Counted from the first letter of the stretch, positions 32,790 to 42,559 are shown. The stretch: 64,000 nucleotides of DNA from Elusimicrobiaceae bacterium (GCA_017475405.1 JAFVFN010000020.1:1-64000); one strand, 5' to 3'. Notes: a model not told the origin generated them from the sequence alone. Numbers and translations: made by a program.

Positions 32790-33695
32790 ATGAAAAAAAT
32801 AATAATCTTAATGTCTACTTATAATGGAGAAAAATATCTTCAAACCCAACTGGATAGTATTCTTGCTCAACAGGGTGTTGAGGTGCAAATTTTAGTTAGA
32901 GATGATGGATCTATAGATGGCACGTTACAAATATTGGAACATTATAAACAATCTGGTAAGCTCCTATATTATACAGGACTCAATCTCAAGCCTGCAAAAA
33001 GTTTCATGGACTTAATCCGTCAGGCACCTCAAGCAGAATATTATGCTTTCTGTGATCAAGATGACTATTGGTTGCCTCAAAAATTACTTAAAGCAGTTAC
33101 TATGATGGAAAAGATAAATTCCGAAGATATCCCTGTATTGTATCATGGGAAGACAACACTTGTTGATTCTAATCTTAAATTTATCAACCTATCAACTACT
33201 CCCTATACAATTTGTTCATTTCCACAATCACTGATCCTCTATACTGCTATTGGATGTACTTTTGTGTTTAATTGGAAATTATTGCATACCATACAACAAT
33301 ATACTCCATCATTTCAAATTTCTCATGACAATTGGTTAGATCAAGTATGCAGAGCTGTTAACGGCAAAGTATTATACGATTCAAATTCTTATGTCTATTA
33401 TCGTCAACATAGTAACAATGTCAGTGGTGGTATACATTCGTGGGATAAAATATGCAAAAGAAAATGGAAGAATTTAATACAATCCCCCTGTATACGAAGC
33501 AAAAGTGTTGATGAATTAGTTAAAGGATATGGAACAATGATGTCAATTGACAATCTAGAGATTTGTAAAAAAATTTTAAGTTATAAAACAAATTGGAAGT
33601 CTAAATATATCTTGCTAAGCGAGAAAAAAATGCGTACAGGGATAAGGATGTGGGATTTAAATTATATGATTTCGGTAATACTTGGAATTTTTTGA
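32790..33695 (+). CDS. family 2 glycosyltransferase (rhamnosyltransferase-like)
   Basis: A 301-residue protein from the ATG at 32790; an in-frame GTG at 32781 would add three residues. It has the GT2 opening KIIILMSTYNGEKYLQTQL, VRDDGSIDGTLQIL and the AFCDQDDYWLPQKL block (D-Q-D-D-x-W), typical of RfbF/WbbL-like rhamnosyl or related transferases. SHDNWLDQV is the probable catalytic-base region. dTDP-rhamnose from the rml operon would be a plausible donor (inference). Confidence 0.87.
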   Translation: MKKIIILMSTYNGEKYLQTQLDSILAQQGVEVQILVRDDGSIDGTLQILEHYKQSGKLLYYTGLNLKPAKSFMDLIRQAPQAEYYAFCDQDDYWLPQKLLKAVTMMEKINSEDIPVLYHGKTTLVDSNLKFINLSTTPYTICSFPQSLILYTAIGCTFVFNWKLLHTIQQYTPSFQISHDNWLDQVCRAVNGKVLYDSNSYVYYRQHSNNVSGGIHSWDKICKRKWKNLIQSPCIRSKSVDELVKGYGTMMSIDNLEICKKILSYKTNWKSKYILLSEKKMRTGIRMWDLNYMISVILGIF

Positions 33696-33696
33696 T

Positions 33697-34794
33697 ATGA
33701 CATATTTTCTTTATTTTGTTACGCTTGTTAGTAATTTTTTGGTTAGTTTGCGTAAGAAACCAAATCTAGTTGTTTTGTTGTTTACGCTTGGTATTATTTT
33801 ATTGTTGTGGGTAGGCATTACAGAGGGACCTGATATCGCCAATTACCATATGCATTTTGTTGCAAGTGAAGCACGTGTTTTGCGGTATGCTTTTTATCAA
33901 TTCCTATATAACTATCCTATATATTTCTTTCGTGAATTGGGGTTCTCTTTCTATCAATATCGTTTTTTTGTAACGATATTTGCTTGGCTACTTATTTTGT
34001 ATTCACTAAAACTATTGCGTACTAATATCCATTTGGTATTATTTGCATATTTTATTGTTGAATTTTTTATGGAAGGGATACAAATACGTAATTTTTTAGC
34101 ACTCCCTTTTTTATTACTTGGCGTTGTTTTTTTGGTCAAACAATGCTTTTTGTGGAGAGTTTGGTTTTTATTAGCGGTAGGATTAGCTGCCTCTATTCAT
34201 AGTAGTTATTGGGTATATATAGTTTTGGTTTTTGTTCCATCTCTTGTTGACGCAAAAGATAGAACAATATGCCTAGTTGGGTTAGGGGCTTTATTCTTTA
34301 TTTCTTTTTTCTTTCTATTTCGCAATCAACTAAGTTGGTTTTCTAATTTTTTAATTTCTTTTGATGAAACAAGGGGACTACATTATACACAGAAGACTAC
34401 TCATTTAGGAGTATTAATCCCTATGTTTTTACAAATGTTTGCCATTTTGATTGTTAATTTTGTCCGTTTAGAACTTATAAAATATAGAAATTCAGGAAAC
34501 AAGGATCTTTCTCTACCAATTCGAACGGTTAGTATTATTTTATGGATTGATATTTTATCAAGTTATTTCATTTCTCTTTGTATACTTGAACTTACATTTT
34601 ATCGCCTGATTCGGAATTTATTATTGGTCAATTGGATTGCTATTGGCATTGGAAGTAATTATTTTAAAAAAAATGTAATTTTTAATATTTTAATAATGGG
34701 ATATTTATGTGCATGGTTTATCGCTGAATTTATTATTTGGAATGACTGGCATTATATTATTCCTCATTTTTTTAATGGAAATTTATATCTATAA
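33697..34794 (+). CDS. second EpsG-like polymerase
   Basis: A 365-residue membrane protein with about nine to ten helices; the start is the ATG at 33697, 1 nt after the previous stop. EpsG-like traits are an acidic segment GPDIANYHMHF after helix 2, EGIQIRNFLALPFLLLG (the N/R-x-x-Q-type position) and AASIHSSYWVYIVLV. A second polymerase-like gene in one cluster suggests two linkage types or a mosaic origin. Confidence 0.72.
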   Translation: MTYFLYFVTLVSNFLVSLRKKPNLVVLLFTLGIILLLWVGITEGPDIANYHMHFVASEARVLRYAFYQFLYNYPIYFFRELGFSFYQYRFFVTIFAWLLILYSLKLLRTNIHLVLFAYFIVEFFMEGIQIRNFLALPFLLLGVVFLVKQCFLWRVWFLLAVGLAASIHSSYWVYIVLVFVPSLVDAKDRTICLVGLGALFFISFFFLFRNQLSWFSNFLISFDETRGLHYTQKTTHLGVLIPMFLQMFAILIVNFVRLELIKYRNSGNKDLSLPIRTVSIILWIDILSSYFISLCILELTFYRLIRNLLLVNWIAIGIGSNYFKKNVIFNILIMGYLCAWFIAEFIIWNDWHYIIPHFFNGNLYL

Positions 34795-34796
34795 TT

Positions 34797-35729
34797 ATGA
34801 ACATAGAAAATAATAAAAATTATGAACAGGCTCTTGCTCAAGTTATTGAGCAAAAACGTATTCTTAATAATTCGATAGCATTTAATTTAGGCAAACAGAT
34901 ATTATTATTTATGAATCTCTTTCTACAGGGGAAATTTATCCAACTATACAAACGTATTCGTGGAAAATATCGGGCGCGACAGTTATATGCAAAGTATTCA
35001 GACAAAAAGTCAATTATACCTACCGCTTTACCTGTTGTGTTGAGACCTATCCAAACAGAAGGGCCTTCCATCACTATATACACTTGTATTGTAGGAAATT
35101 ATGATGCACCTAAGATGCCGCTTTTATCTTATTCTAACTGCCATTACATATTATATACAGACAAAGAAATTGATGCTGTAGGGTGGGAAGTCAGACCTTT
35201 ACCGCCCGAAGTACTGAACTGGTCTACGTCAATAGAAAAGAATCGTTATTTAAAATTTCATCCACATTGTTTTTTTGATACACCCTATTCAATATATATT
35301 GATGGAAATGTGCAACTGTTAACAGATATCTCCGATATGTTGCCGCTGAAAACCAGTAAAACAGGGCTTGGAATGTTTACTCATCCTTTAAGAAACTGTG
35401 TTTATACAGAAGCACGTACATGTCTATTTATGAAAAAGGGAAATAAGGACAAACTCCATGAGCAGATTTCTCAATACCAAAATGAGGGTCTTCCAGCCCA
35501 TTATGGTCTTAATGAAGCGACACTTATTGCTACAGATTTACATAATCCCAGATCAAAAGACATTTTAGGAGCTTGGTGGAATGAATTTCTTCGTTCGGGT
35601 AGCAATCGGGATCAAATCGCATTACCATACGTATTGTGGAAAATGGGCTTAAAACCTTCTGATATTGATAATTTAGGAGAAGATATTCGACAGGATTTAC
35701 GTTTGCAAGTACATACTCACAATTTATGA
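34797..35729 (+). CDS. DUF616/TOD1-like glycosyltransferase-domain protein
   Basis: A 310-residue protein. After a basic N-terminal helix the domain begins ITIYTCIVGNYDAPKMP, followed by CHYILYTDKE, KNRYLKFHPHCFFDTPYSIYIDGNVQ and GLGMFTHPLRNCVYTEA. This order fits the glycosyltransferase-like DUF616 family, where D-G-N may serve as the DxD equivalent. The precise reaction is unknown. It overlaps the next start by 4 nt. Confidence 0.75.
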   Translation: MNIENNKNYEQALAQVIEQKRILNNSIAFNLGKQILLFMNLFLQGKFIQLYKRIRGKYRARQLYAKYSDKKSIIPTALPVVLRPIQTEGPSITIYTCIVGNYDAPKMPLLSYSNCHYILYTDKEIDAVGWEVRPLPPEVLNWSTSIEKNRYLKFHPHCFFDTPYSIYIDGNVQLLTDISDMLPLKTSKTGLGMFTHPLRNCVYTEARTCLFMKKGNKDKLHEQISQYQNEGLPAHYGLNEATLIATDLHNPRSKDILGAWWNEFLRSGSNRDQIALPYVLWKMGLKPSDIDNLGEDIRQDLRLQVHTHNL

Positions 35730-37024
35730 AAAAAACACTTAGAAAATTCAAGCATGCTATATTGTATTGTTTTCCCGACACACTTTATTTACGTTGGATA
35801 TATTGGCGTATTATAGGTAAACGTCTTAACCTAAAACATCCTCAGACGTTTAACGAAAAACTTCAATGGCTCAAACTATATGATCGTAACCCATTATATA
35901 CAACACTGGTAGACAAATATGCAGTCAAGAAGTGGGTAGCAGATAAAATCGGTGAACAATATATTATTCCCACATTAGGTGTTTGGAATAGCTTTGATGC
36001 GATAGATTTTGACACACTTCCTCATCAATTCGTATTGAAATGTACGCATGACAGTGGAGGAATAGTCATTTGCCGTGACAAAGCAACATTTGACAAACAA
36101 TCAGCTCGAAAAAAGTTAACCAAATCCTTAAAAACAAACTTTTACGATAGTGGCCGTGAATGGCCGTATAAGAACGTACCGCCGCGTATTATAGCCGAAA
36201 AGTACATGTCAGAAGATGATGGTAGCCAAGAGTTAAAAGACTTCAAGTTAATGTGTTTTAACGGTAAAGTTAAATGTTCCTTTGTATGTACAGAAAGGTT
36301 TACAAAAGATGGGTTAAAAGTAACATTTTATGATACAAATTGGAACGTAATGCCTTTTGAGAGGCACTATCCCCGCAGTAAGACTCCTATAGCTAAACCC
36401 TTAAATTATGACGAAATGGTAGAGTTAGCAGAAAAGCTCTCCAGAGATATTCCGTTTGTAAGAGTAGATTTTTATTCTGTAAAGGGGAAGACCTATTTTG
36501 GAGAGATGACGTTTTACCCGGGTAGTGGATTTGAAGAGTTTACCCCGTCAGAATGGGATAAAACGCTGGGAGACTGGGTAAAACTCGCGGGGGGGGGGTA
36601 TCTCTTAGTGAGTAGTAATATTATGCTCTATATCCCAATATCAGAGAAAGCAGGGAAGGAGTTGGTGGATTATAAATTCTTATGTTTTAATGGTGTACCT
36701 CAATTCATAGAGTTTCATTGTGGACGTTTTATAGGAAAACACCAGCAATTCTATTATGATATAGCGTGTAGGCCACAACCCTTTAATAATATAGGGTATA
36801 GTCGGAAAAATCCACCTTCGTTGAATAAAGAAATTGTTGAGGAAATATTACCTTTAGTGAAAAAGTTAGCAGAAGGAATACCTCATGTGAGAGTCGATTT
36901 TTATTACACTGATAGGCCCCTTTTTGGAGAAATGACATTTTTTGATGGTTCTGGTTTTGTACCATTTAACCCGCCAGAATGGGATAAGAAGATTGGGGAT
37001 TTAATACAATTGCCTTTTAAATAA
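35726..37024 (+). CDS. TupA-like ATP-grasp protein with a duplicated C-terminal half
   Basis: 432 residues. Residues 1-289 are a complete TupA-like ATP-grasp protein (TFNEKLQWLKLYDRNPLY; HQFVLKCTHDSGGIVICRDK; GREWPYKNVPPRIIAEKYM; RVDFYSVKGKTYFGEMTFYPGSG; PSEWDKTLGDWVKL). A G10 tract (36589-36598) coding AGGG follows, then YLLV and a second partial copy (ELVDYKFLCFNGVPQFIEF to FGEMTFFDGSGF and PPEWDKKIGDLIQLPFK). The fusion looks like recombination between paralogs at the tract. Loss or gain of one G would remove the extra half. Confidence 0.85.
   Translation: MKKTLRKFKHAILYCFPDTLYLRWIYWRIIGKRLNLKHPQTFNEKLQWLKLYDRNPLYTTLVDKYAVKKWVADKIGEQYIIPTLGVWNSFDAIDFDTLPHQFVLKCTHDSGGIVICRDKATFDKQSARKKLTKSLKTNFYDSGREWPYKNVPPRIIAEKYMSEDDGSQELKDFKLMCFNGKVKCSFVCTERFTKDGLKVTFYDTNWNVMPFERHYPRSKTPIAKPLNYDEMVELAEKLSRDIPFVRVDFYSVKGKTYFGEMTFYPGSGFEEFTPSEWDKTLGDWVKLAGGGYLLVSSNIMLYIPISEKAGKELVDYKFLCFNGVPQFIEFHCGRFIGKHQQFYYDIACRPQPFNNIGYSRKNPPSLNKEIVEEILPLVKKLAEGIPHVRVDFYYTDRPLFGEMTFFDGSGFVPFNPPEWDKKIGDLIQLPFK
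36589..36598 (+). repeat. poly-G tract (G10) at a domain junction
   Basis: Ten consecutive G residues lie in frame, exactly between the complete and partial ATP-grasp copies. Confidence 0.95.
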
Positions 37025-37028
37025 TTCT

Positions 37029-38540
37029 ATGTATATGACTCGTTCAAAAAAATTAGCCCTTAATACTACTATTTCACTTATTAATCAGTTAGTAATAGTG
37101 ATATGCGGTTTTATTTTGCCCAGGATGTTCCTGGTAACCTATGGATCGGCAGTAAACGGGTTGCAAGCCTCCATTACACAGTGTTTAGGGTTTATTGCAC
37201 TGTGTGAGCTGGGAGTGGGAGCCGTTGTACAATCGGCATTATATAAGCCATTAGCTAAGAAGAACGAAGAAGAAATAAGTAAGATTATTTGTTCGGCAGA
37301 ACGGTTTTTCCATAAGCTGGGATGGTTATTATTGGTATACACCCTTGTACTGATGGTATTTTATCCGCTAATTATCAAAAAAGAGTTCGGATTTATCTAT
37401 ACATCCAGTCTGATTTTAATTATTTCACTTAGTTCTTTTGCCCAGTATTTTTTAGGGATTACATACAGACTATTATTAAATGCCGACCAAATGGGGTTTA
37501 TCCAGCTGAGCTTACACATAATTGCACTTATTCTTAATACGATAATTGCTGTCACTTTAATGAAAAGTGGTGTTAGTATTCATTGGGTGAAATTGGTTTC
37601 TTCAATTATTTTCATTGTTCAACCCATCTGCTTAATATTGTACGTACATAAACATTATCATATTAATCACAAACTCAAGTTGAATACAGAACCCATCAAA
37701 CAAAAATGGAATGGGATTGCACAACATATATCTGCTTTTGTATTAGGTGGGACAGATATTGCTGTTTTGACCCTATTTTGCAGCTTAGATGCTGTTTCTG
37801 TGTACACCGTGTATAACCTGGTAATAAACGGCATTAAACAATTTGTATTTGCGTTTACGGCGGGTGTACAAGCAACCTTTGGCAATATGTTAGTGAACCA
37901 AGAAATGGATAATTTAAGAACATCTTTTAGTCATTTTGAGTGGTTAATGCATACCGTAACTACTTTCCTATTTGGAATGACAGGATTATTGATTGTACCA
38001 TTTGTTCAGGTATATACCAAAGGGGTAACGGATACCAACTATATTGTGCCATCTTTTGCTATGTTATTTACCTGTGCTATAGCTATGCACTGTTTAAGAT
38101 TACCCTATAACATCATGATTTTAGCTGCCGGACACTATAAAGAAACCCAAAATAGTGCTTTTATTGAGGCAGGGATCAATATTGTTCTATCTGTTTTATT
38201 GGTATTTAAATATGGACTTATCGGGGTAGTTATTGGAACATTGCTAGCACTAACTTACCGTACGATTTATTTTGCCTATTACTTATCCCATAATATTATT
38301 GGTCGAGAGCTGACTCACTTTAGAAAACATATATTAATAGACATTTTCACTATAATAGGTATGATTATATGTACCTGTTCATTTAAAATGACGGAAATCT
38401 CTTACGGAGCGTGGTTTGTATTGGCCTGTAAGACCGGAATAATATGCTTAATTATTAGTACGGTTATAAACTGGTTATTTTATTGCCAAGAAATTACTCA
38501 ATTATATCGGCGCATTATGAATAAATTAAGGTCGATGTGA
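37029..38540 (+). CDS. oligosaccharide flippase (Wzx-like)
   Basis: A 503-residue MOP-superfamily membrane protein with about 12-14 helices. It opens RSKKLALNTTISLINQLVIV, followed by GFILPRMFLVTYGSAVNGLQASI and GVGAVVQSALYKPLA, a pattern of Wzx-type polysaccharide flippases. It should move lipid-linked repeat units across the inner membrane for polymerisation. It is the last gene of the main cluster. A second in-frame ATG two codons in (37035) is possible. Confidence 0.88.
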   Translation: MYMTRSKKLALNTTISLINQLVIVICGFILPRMFLVTYGSAVNGLQASITQCLGFIALCELGVGAVVQSALYKPLAKKNEEEISKIICSAERFFHKLGWLLLVYTLVLMVFYPLIIKKEFGFIYTSSLILIISLSSFAQYFLGITYRLLLNADQMGFIQLSLHIIALILNTIIAVTLMKSGVSIHWVKLVSSIIFIVQPICLILYVHKHYHINHKLKLNTEPIKQKWNGIAQHISAFVLGGTDIAVLTLFCSLDAVSVYTVYNLVINGIKQFVFAFTAGVQATFGNMLVNQEMDNLRTSFSHFEWLMHTVTTFLFGMTGLLIVPFVQVYTKGVTDTNYIVPSFAMLFTCAIAMHCLRLPYNIMILAAGHYKETQNSAFIEAGINIVLSVLLVFKYGLIGVVIGTLLALTYRTIYFAYYLSHNIIGRELTHFRKHILIDIFTIIGMIICTCSFKMTEISYGAWFVLACKTGIICLIISTVINWLFYCQEITQLYRRIMNKLRSM

Positions 38541-38637
38541 AATAGATAACCAATAAAGCGTGTGACTTTTTAAATATCCCGTTTCATTTGTTATACTATC
38601 AATAAAATATTTTTTGTTGGTATGAGTGTGAGTAAAC

Positions 38638-38703
38638 GAGGCCAAATCGCCTAAAACCTCAAGGTATGAAAATGATACCATAGGAGTGCCACTGAGAGAG
38701 TGG
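38638..38703 (+). promoter_or_regulatory. three-hairpin leader before an unknown gene
   Basis: AGGC/GCCT at 38639-38652, GGTAT/ATACC at 38663-38679 and CCACT/AGTGG at 38689-38703 follow one another, the last touching the GGGGGAG ribosome site. It matches no known class. Confidence 0.45.
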
Positions 38704-38717
38704 GGGAGAAGATAAAT

Positions 38718-39584
38718 ATGATTAGAAAAAATATTTTCGAAATACTAAAAGACAATTTTAATATTCCACATGAGATGAATAAATTAGTATCTCTATTTGC
38801 TCGTACTATAGTTTCTTATGAACGGGAAGATGATGCTTGGACTTCACATACAAATTATATAACGATAGAAGAGTTGTTTGACAAAGAAATTATTATTGAG
38901 TGGAAACATCGTGGAAGCTATCTCAATTGTAAGGAAATAAAGGATAAGATTTGTTTCCCGAATGAATTTACTACTCAAACACCTATGGATACTGTTATTT
39001 CATGTCTAGAATATTATTATAACCTATTGTACTTGCTGTTTGCTAAACGTGGACATTGTATCCAATATAATTATGATTGCCGAGAAATTCGCATTATAAA
39101 AGAAAATTGCGATAATCTTCTTGAACACCTACAATATCAACAAAAAGAAAATAAACAAGATGAAATAGTGATTTTGATTCCTAAAAACCCAGCAGCCATA
39201 TCTGTAGCTGAGATTACTGAAAATAAAGATATTGCCTTTGCTATTTTAAAATATAATCATGCTTCTATGAAAGGCGATTTAGAGGGTAAGAAACAATTAT
39301 TATTGTCCATTGCAAACGAGTATGAACCCTTATTCAAAAATCCCATTGATGGATTTTCAGACTATTTTAATAAAGTGACAGGTATATTAAATAATTTGCA
39401 TCTTAGACATAATAATAAATCAGGAAAAGATCAACATCAACTTGTTGTTGATATGACTAATGAAGAGTTGGAGAAGTGGTATGATGAGTTATACCAACTT
39501 TTGTTATTTTGCGTTTTGATTAAGGATAATGTCGCTCGAAAAAATAGAATGGCTGAATTACTCAAAAAATTGAATATGAAATAA
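38718..39584 (+). CDS. hypothetical protein
   Basis: 288 residues from the ATG at 38718, placed 9 nt after GGGGGAG; a GTG at 38700 gives six more residues. The protein is soluble, mostly helical and rich in Lys, Glu and Asn, with several Cys and His but no recognised catalytic motif. The C-terminal part (HNNKSGKDQHQL, then a helix pair) has a HEPN- or abortive-infection-like appearance, but this is only an impression. It is AT-rich, standalone, and probably horizontally acquired. Confidence 0.6.
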   Translation: MIRKNIFEILKDNFNIPHEMNKLVSLFARTIVSYEREDDAWTSHTNYITIEELFDKEIIIEWKHRGSYLNCKEIKDKICFPNEFTTQTPMDTVISCLEYYYNLLYLLFAKRGHCIQYNYDCREIRIIKENCDNLLEHLQYQQKENKQDEIVILIPKNPAAISVAEITENKDIAFAILKYNHASMKGDLEGKKQLLLSIANEYEPLFKNPIDGFSDYFNKVTGILNNLHLRHNNKSGKDQHQLVVDMTNEELEKWYDELYQLLLFCVLIKDNVARKNRMAELLKKLNMK

Positions 39585-40137
39585 CCTATACTTCAATTGA
39601 TGTGTGGATAAAGATATAATAAGAAATTTGCTCGGATACTAGATCTAAATTAAATAGATGATGAAAAATCGTCAATATCTTTATCATTTGGATCTTAAAG
39701 GAAAACAACAATTATAACGAATATGCTAATTTGATTCAATATATAGAGAAAAAACTAAAGGACTATCCAAATCGCAATCAAAAGCGACTCAATTCGAATT
39801 GACGGAAGGAATCTGTGACTCTAAAGTATAATCAAGCGCAAATTTAGATAGATTCATGTTGTTTACTGTATAAGTAAACATTTGTTTCTACATATAAAAT
39901 GTTTAAATTATGTGCAGATAACATCTGGTATGTGCAGAAATTTGATTATTTAGTGCTTAACAATCCGTTTATTTCCAACACTGTTTCAAAATATATTTTT
40001 TTATGTGAAAATCATATATTTATCCAGATCTAACACTTTCCTTGAGAAAATAATACCTTTTTTGATAAACTATACATATCCAGCATTTAAACTATTATAA
40101 TACGCACAAATCTTAATAGAGAGGGGAAAAAGGATTT
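39585..40137. other. AT-rich gap without a recognisable gene
   Basis: About 550 nt of very AT-rich DNA with stop codons in all frames. There is no repeat, RNA or transposase remnant I can support. AGAGGGG lies just before the small gene at 40138. Confidence 0.5.
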
Positions 40138-40323
40138 ATGTCTGTTTCAAGCATTTTTGATAATATTGTTATTCATAATCCAAAAGCAATTGAGGCATAT
40201 ATTCAGGCCATGGAACAGCGTGAAAATGGCACTTTCCCTGAAGAAGAAATCCCTGACTATATTTCTATAGCTACGCAAGAAGATATTGAACGTCTTTATG
40301 GATCCAATTATAAACGCCAATAA
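40138..40323 (+). CDS. small acidic hypothetical protein
   Basis: 61 residues, acidic, with a helical first half (FDNIVIHNPKAIEAYIQAMEQ) and a second half ending EDIERLYGSNYKRQ. A purine-rich AGAGGGG site precedes the ATG. Size and charge would fit an antitoxin, but no toxin partner is adjacent. The function is not recognised. Confidence 0.5.
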   Translation: MSVSSIFDNIVIHNPKAIEAYIQAMEQRENGTFPEEEIPDYISIATQEDIERLYGSNYKRQ

Positions 40324-40362
40324 AAATATCCATGCGTTGTTGTTTTAGGTATCTTATTTCTT

Positions 40363-40926
40363 ATGCAATCTTGTTTACTCTTTGGTTTATTTGTACTGGT
40401 GGTAATGTTTTTGGTCCCGCAGGGAGCTAAACTTTGCTCATCCGTCAAAGCCAAGACCCTTTACCAATATATCCTGCTAAGTATTTATCTTATCGGTATT
40501 TTCTGGCTTACGTTATTTAACCGTTGGGGGATGGACGTAGCGCGGTTTCGCTTTCAACCGTTTTACGTGGTCTGGCAAATCCTCAATTGTTGGTTTGGAT
40601 TTCATAAAATATCCACGGCCACCTGCCGCGCCGTATTTAAAAACAGTGCCAATTTATTGGATTCTGTGCACGCAACACCCATTGAGGACTTGCTTTTGAA
40701 CATTATCCTGTTTATGCCGTTGGGATTTCTGCTTCCCTATATTTGCTCCAAGCTTTCTTTTAAAAAAACATTACTGTTGGGGTTTGTATTATCCCTTGTT
40801 GTGGAAATATCTCAATACCTGACCCACTGGGGTTGCTGCGATATTGATGACATAATTAACAATACTCTGGGCACGGCTTTTGGGTATCTGTGCTTCTGTA
40901 TTTACAGACGTTGCAGCCGTGCCTAA
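40363..40926 (+). CDS. VanZ-family membrane protein
   Basis: A 187-residue membrane protein with about four to five helices. The VanZ signature is clear: NIILFMPLGFLLPY, LLGFVLSLVVEISQYLTHWG, and DIDDIINNTLGTAFGY. VanZ-like proteins are found in teicoplanin resistance and in many envelope loci; their biochemical role is unknown. It lies between the polysaccharide cluster and the beta-barrel gene. Confidence 0.88.
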   Translation: MQSCLLFGLFVLVVMFLVPQGAKLCSSVKAKTLYQYILLSIYLIGIFWLTLFNRWGMDVARFRFQPFYVVWQILNCWFGFHKISTATCRAVFKNSANLLDSVHATPIEDLLLNIILFMPLGFLLPYICSKLSFKKTLLLGFVLSLVVEISQYLTHWGCCDIDDIINNTLGTAFGYLCFCIYRRCSRA

Positions 40927-41032
40927 AAGATTTGCGCATGTTTGCGTAAAAGTAGTATAATATACAAGTCAATTCAATGCCGGATATCAGGTTGTTTTTC
41001 CGTGCAAATTCTAAAATGGAGCAAAAAACCAC

Positions 41033-42193
41033 ATGAAAAAAGTAGCCGTATTTGTACTCTTAGCTGCGTTTGCTGCCATCCCGGCTGCCGCCGAAAAACC
41101 GTTTCATTTGACGGCGTCTGAAACGCTCAGCTATGATGACAACATCTACCTGACTGATAAGAATACCACAGATTCCATGATCAGCACTACCCGCGTAGGC
41201 GCGGATTATAAAGCCAACATTCCGTCTACCGGACTGCAATTATCCGCCGATGCCGGCGTAGGTTATAATGCCTACACTGAAAAGCACAGCAAAAATAACT
41301 ACTGGGAAGCTTTAGGCGGTTTTGGTATTGCCAACGAACAATTCAAACTGGGTGACCGCTTACTCTATACGTCTGATCCGGCCAACAACGAACTCACGGA
41401 CCGCAAAAAACGTTTGAATAACACGGGGTATTTCTCCTACGTGACTTCTCACGACAAAATGTTCGGTTTGGGGATCCTGGCCAGCGATTCTTTCGACCGC
41501 TATTTTGATTCCGATATGCAGTATTTAAACCGCAATCGTGTCAACCTGGGTGCTCAGCTTTTCTATAACTTGAGTGCTAAAACTCACTTTTTTGCCGAAT
41601 ACATCTATTCTGACATTGACTATCAGAAAGAAAAAGGTAAAATCAAAAACTCCCACAGCCACAGCTTGGGCTTAGGCGTGGAAGGACAGATTGCCTCCAA
41701 AGTAACCGGTACGGCCAAAGTTACGTATGATATGCGTGATTATGAACGTGAACTCGCCGGTGCCGATAAATACAACGATTTAGTAGGCTACTACGCGGCC
41801 TTGACGTGGAAACCCACCGCCCGCAACGTAGTACGCTTGTCCGGTGAACGCAAAATGGAAGAAACCTCCTACGGTTTGAACCGCTACTTCGCCGATACGT
41901 TGGTATCCCTGTACGGTTCTCACAAACTGACGGATAAATTGACTGCCGCTTTGACCTTGTCCTGGGAAAACATGGACTATGCCAAACGTTACAACGGCGT
42001 TAAACGTAACGATGATCTCTACACCGTACGCCCGGAACTTGACTACCAGTTTAAAGAATGGTTGTCTGCCGGTGTATGGTATCAGTTCCGCTTGCGTGAT
42101 TCCAATGACCGCAGAAACGGCGGTATCTATAACGGACAATCTTATGACTATACCAGCAACAAAGCCGGTGTATTCGTAAAAGCTGTGTTCTAA
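41033..42193 (+). CDS. outer-membrane beta-barrel protein (BBP2-like)
   Basis: 386 residues with a signal peptide (VAVFVLLAAFAAIPAAA). The mature protein starts with ETLSYDDNIYLTD, typical of the putative beta-barrel porin 2 family found with exopolysaccharide export systems. It continues as alternating amphipathic strands with aromatic ends and terminates in a Phe (AGVFVKAVF), the usual BAM-recognition end. It may be the outer-membrane conduit for a glycan. A strong terminator follows. Confidence 0.8.
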   Translation: MKKVAVFVLLAAFAAIPAAAEKPFHLTASETLSYDDNIYLTDKNTTDSMISTTRVGADYKANIPSTGLQLSADAGVGYNAYTEKHSKNNYWEALGGFGIANEQFKLGDRLLYTSDPANNELTDRKKRLNNTGYFSYVTSHDKMFGLGILASDSFDRYFDSDMQYLNRNRVNLGAQLFYNLSAKTHFFAEYIYSDIDYQKEKGKIKNSHSHSLGLGVEGQIASKVTGTAKVTYDMRDYERELAGADKYNDLVGYYAALTWKPTARNVVRLSGERKMEETSYGLNRYFADTLVSLYGSHKLTDKLTAALTLSWENMDYAKRYNGVKRNDDLYTVRPELDYQFKEWLSAGVWYQFRLRDSNDRRNGGIYNGQSYDYTSNKAGVFVKAVF

Positions 42194-42219
42194 CTTATAG
42201 CTTTTGTCTAAATTTATTT

Positions 42220-42247
42220 AACCCCGCCTCCTAAAGGCGGGGTTTTT
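42220..42247 (+). terminator. Rho-independent terminator after the barrel gene
   Basis: AACCCCGCC at 42220-42228 pairs with GGCGGGGTT at 42236-42244, then a T-run. Confidence 0.9.
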
Positions 42248-42395
42248 CATATCCTTGTATATCCCGGCAATACATACTACCTATAATATAAAACTCAACT
42301 TAATATATAAATTTTGGTAAATGATTGAATCTTGTGGACTTTTAGCGTAATTTATGTGTTTTTTATCCTTATTTTTTAATAGAAAAGGCAATTCT

Positions 42396-42431
42396 TTTTA
42401 GATTTATTGTAAAATTGCAATAAATCTAAAA
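42396..42431. repeat. perfect 14-bp inverted repeat
   Basis: TTTTAGATTTATTG at 42396-42409 and CAATAAATCTAAAA at 42418-42431 lie in the gap upstream of the pilin promoter. It is AT-only in character, so an operator is more likely than a terminator. Nothing else is seen between 42248 and 42490. Confidence 0.6.
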
Positions 42432-42495
42432 TAGAAAAAAATTGGCTAGGTGTTGAAGTTTATTTTATTTACTTACACATGTCCCAAGATTTCGC

Positions 42496-42523
42496 TTGAC
42501 GCGTTTTTTTTTTTTGATATTCT
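42496..42523 (+). promoter_or_regulatory. pilin promoter with a T12 spacer (copy 3)
   Basis: TTGACG (42496-42501), CG-T12-GA (16 nt), and TATTCT (42518-42523) with an extended -10 TG. Confidence 0.72.
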
Positions 42524-42559
42524 CTCTTTATAAGTAAAAAAATATATAAGGAGAGAATT

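Noticed and set aside
38663..38712. GGAGTGCC and CTGAGAG resembling a TPP riboswitch
   Set aside because: The element order and the missing P2/P4 segments do not fit the TPP consensus, and the downstream gene is not thiamine-related.
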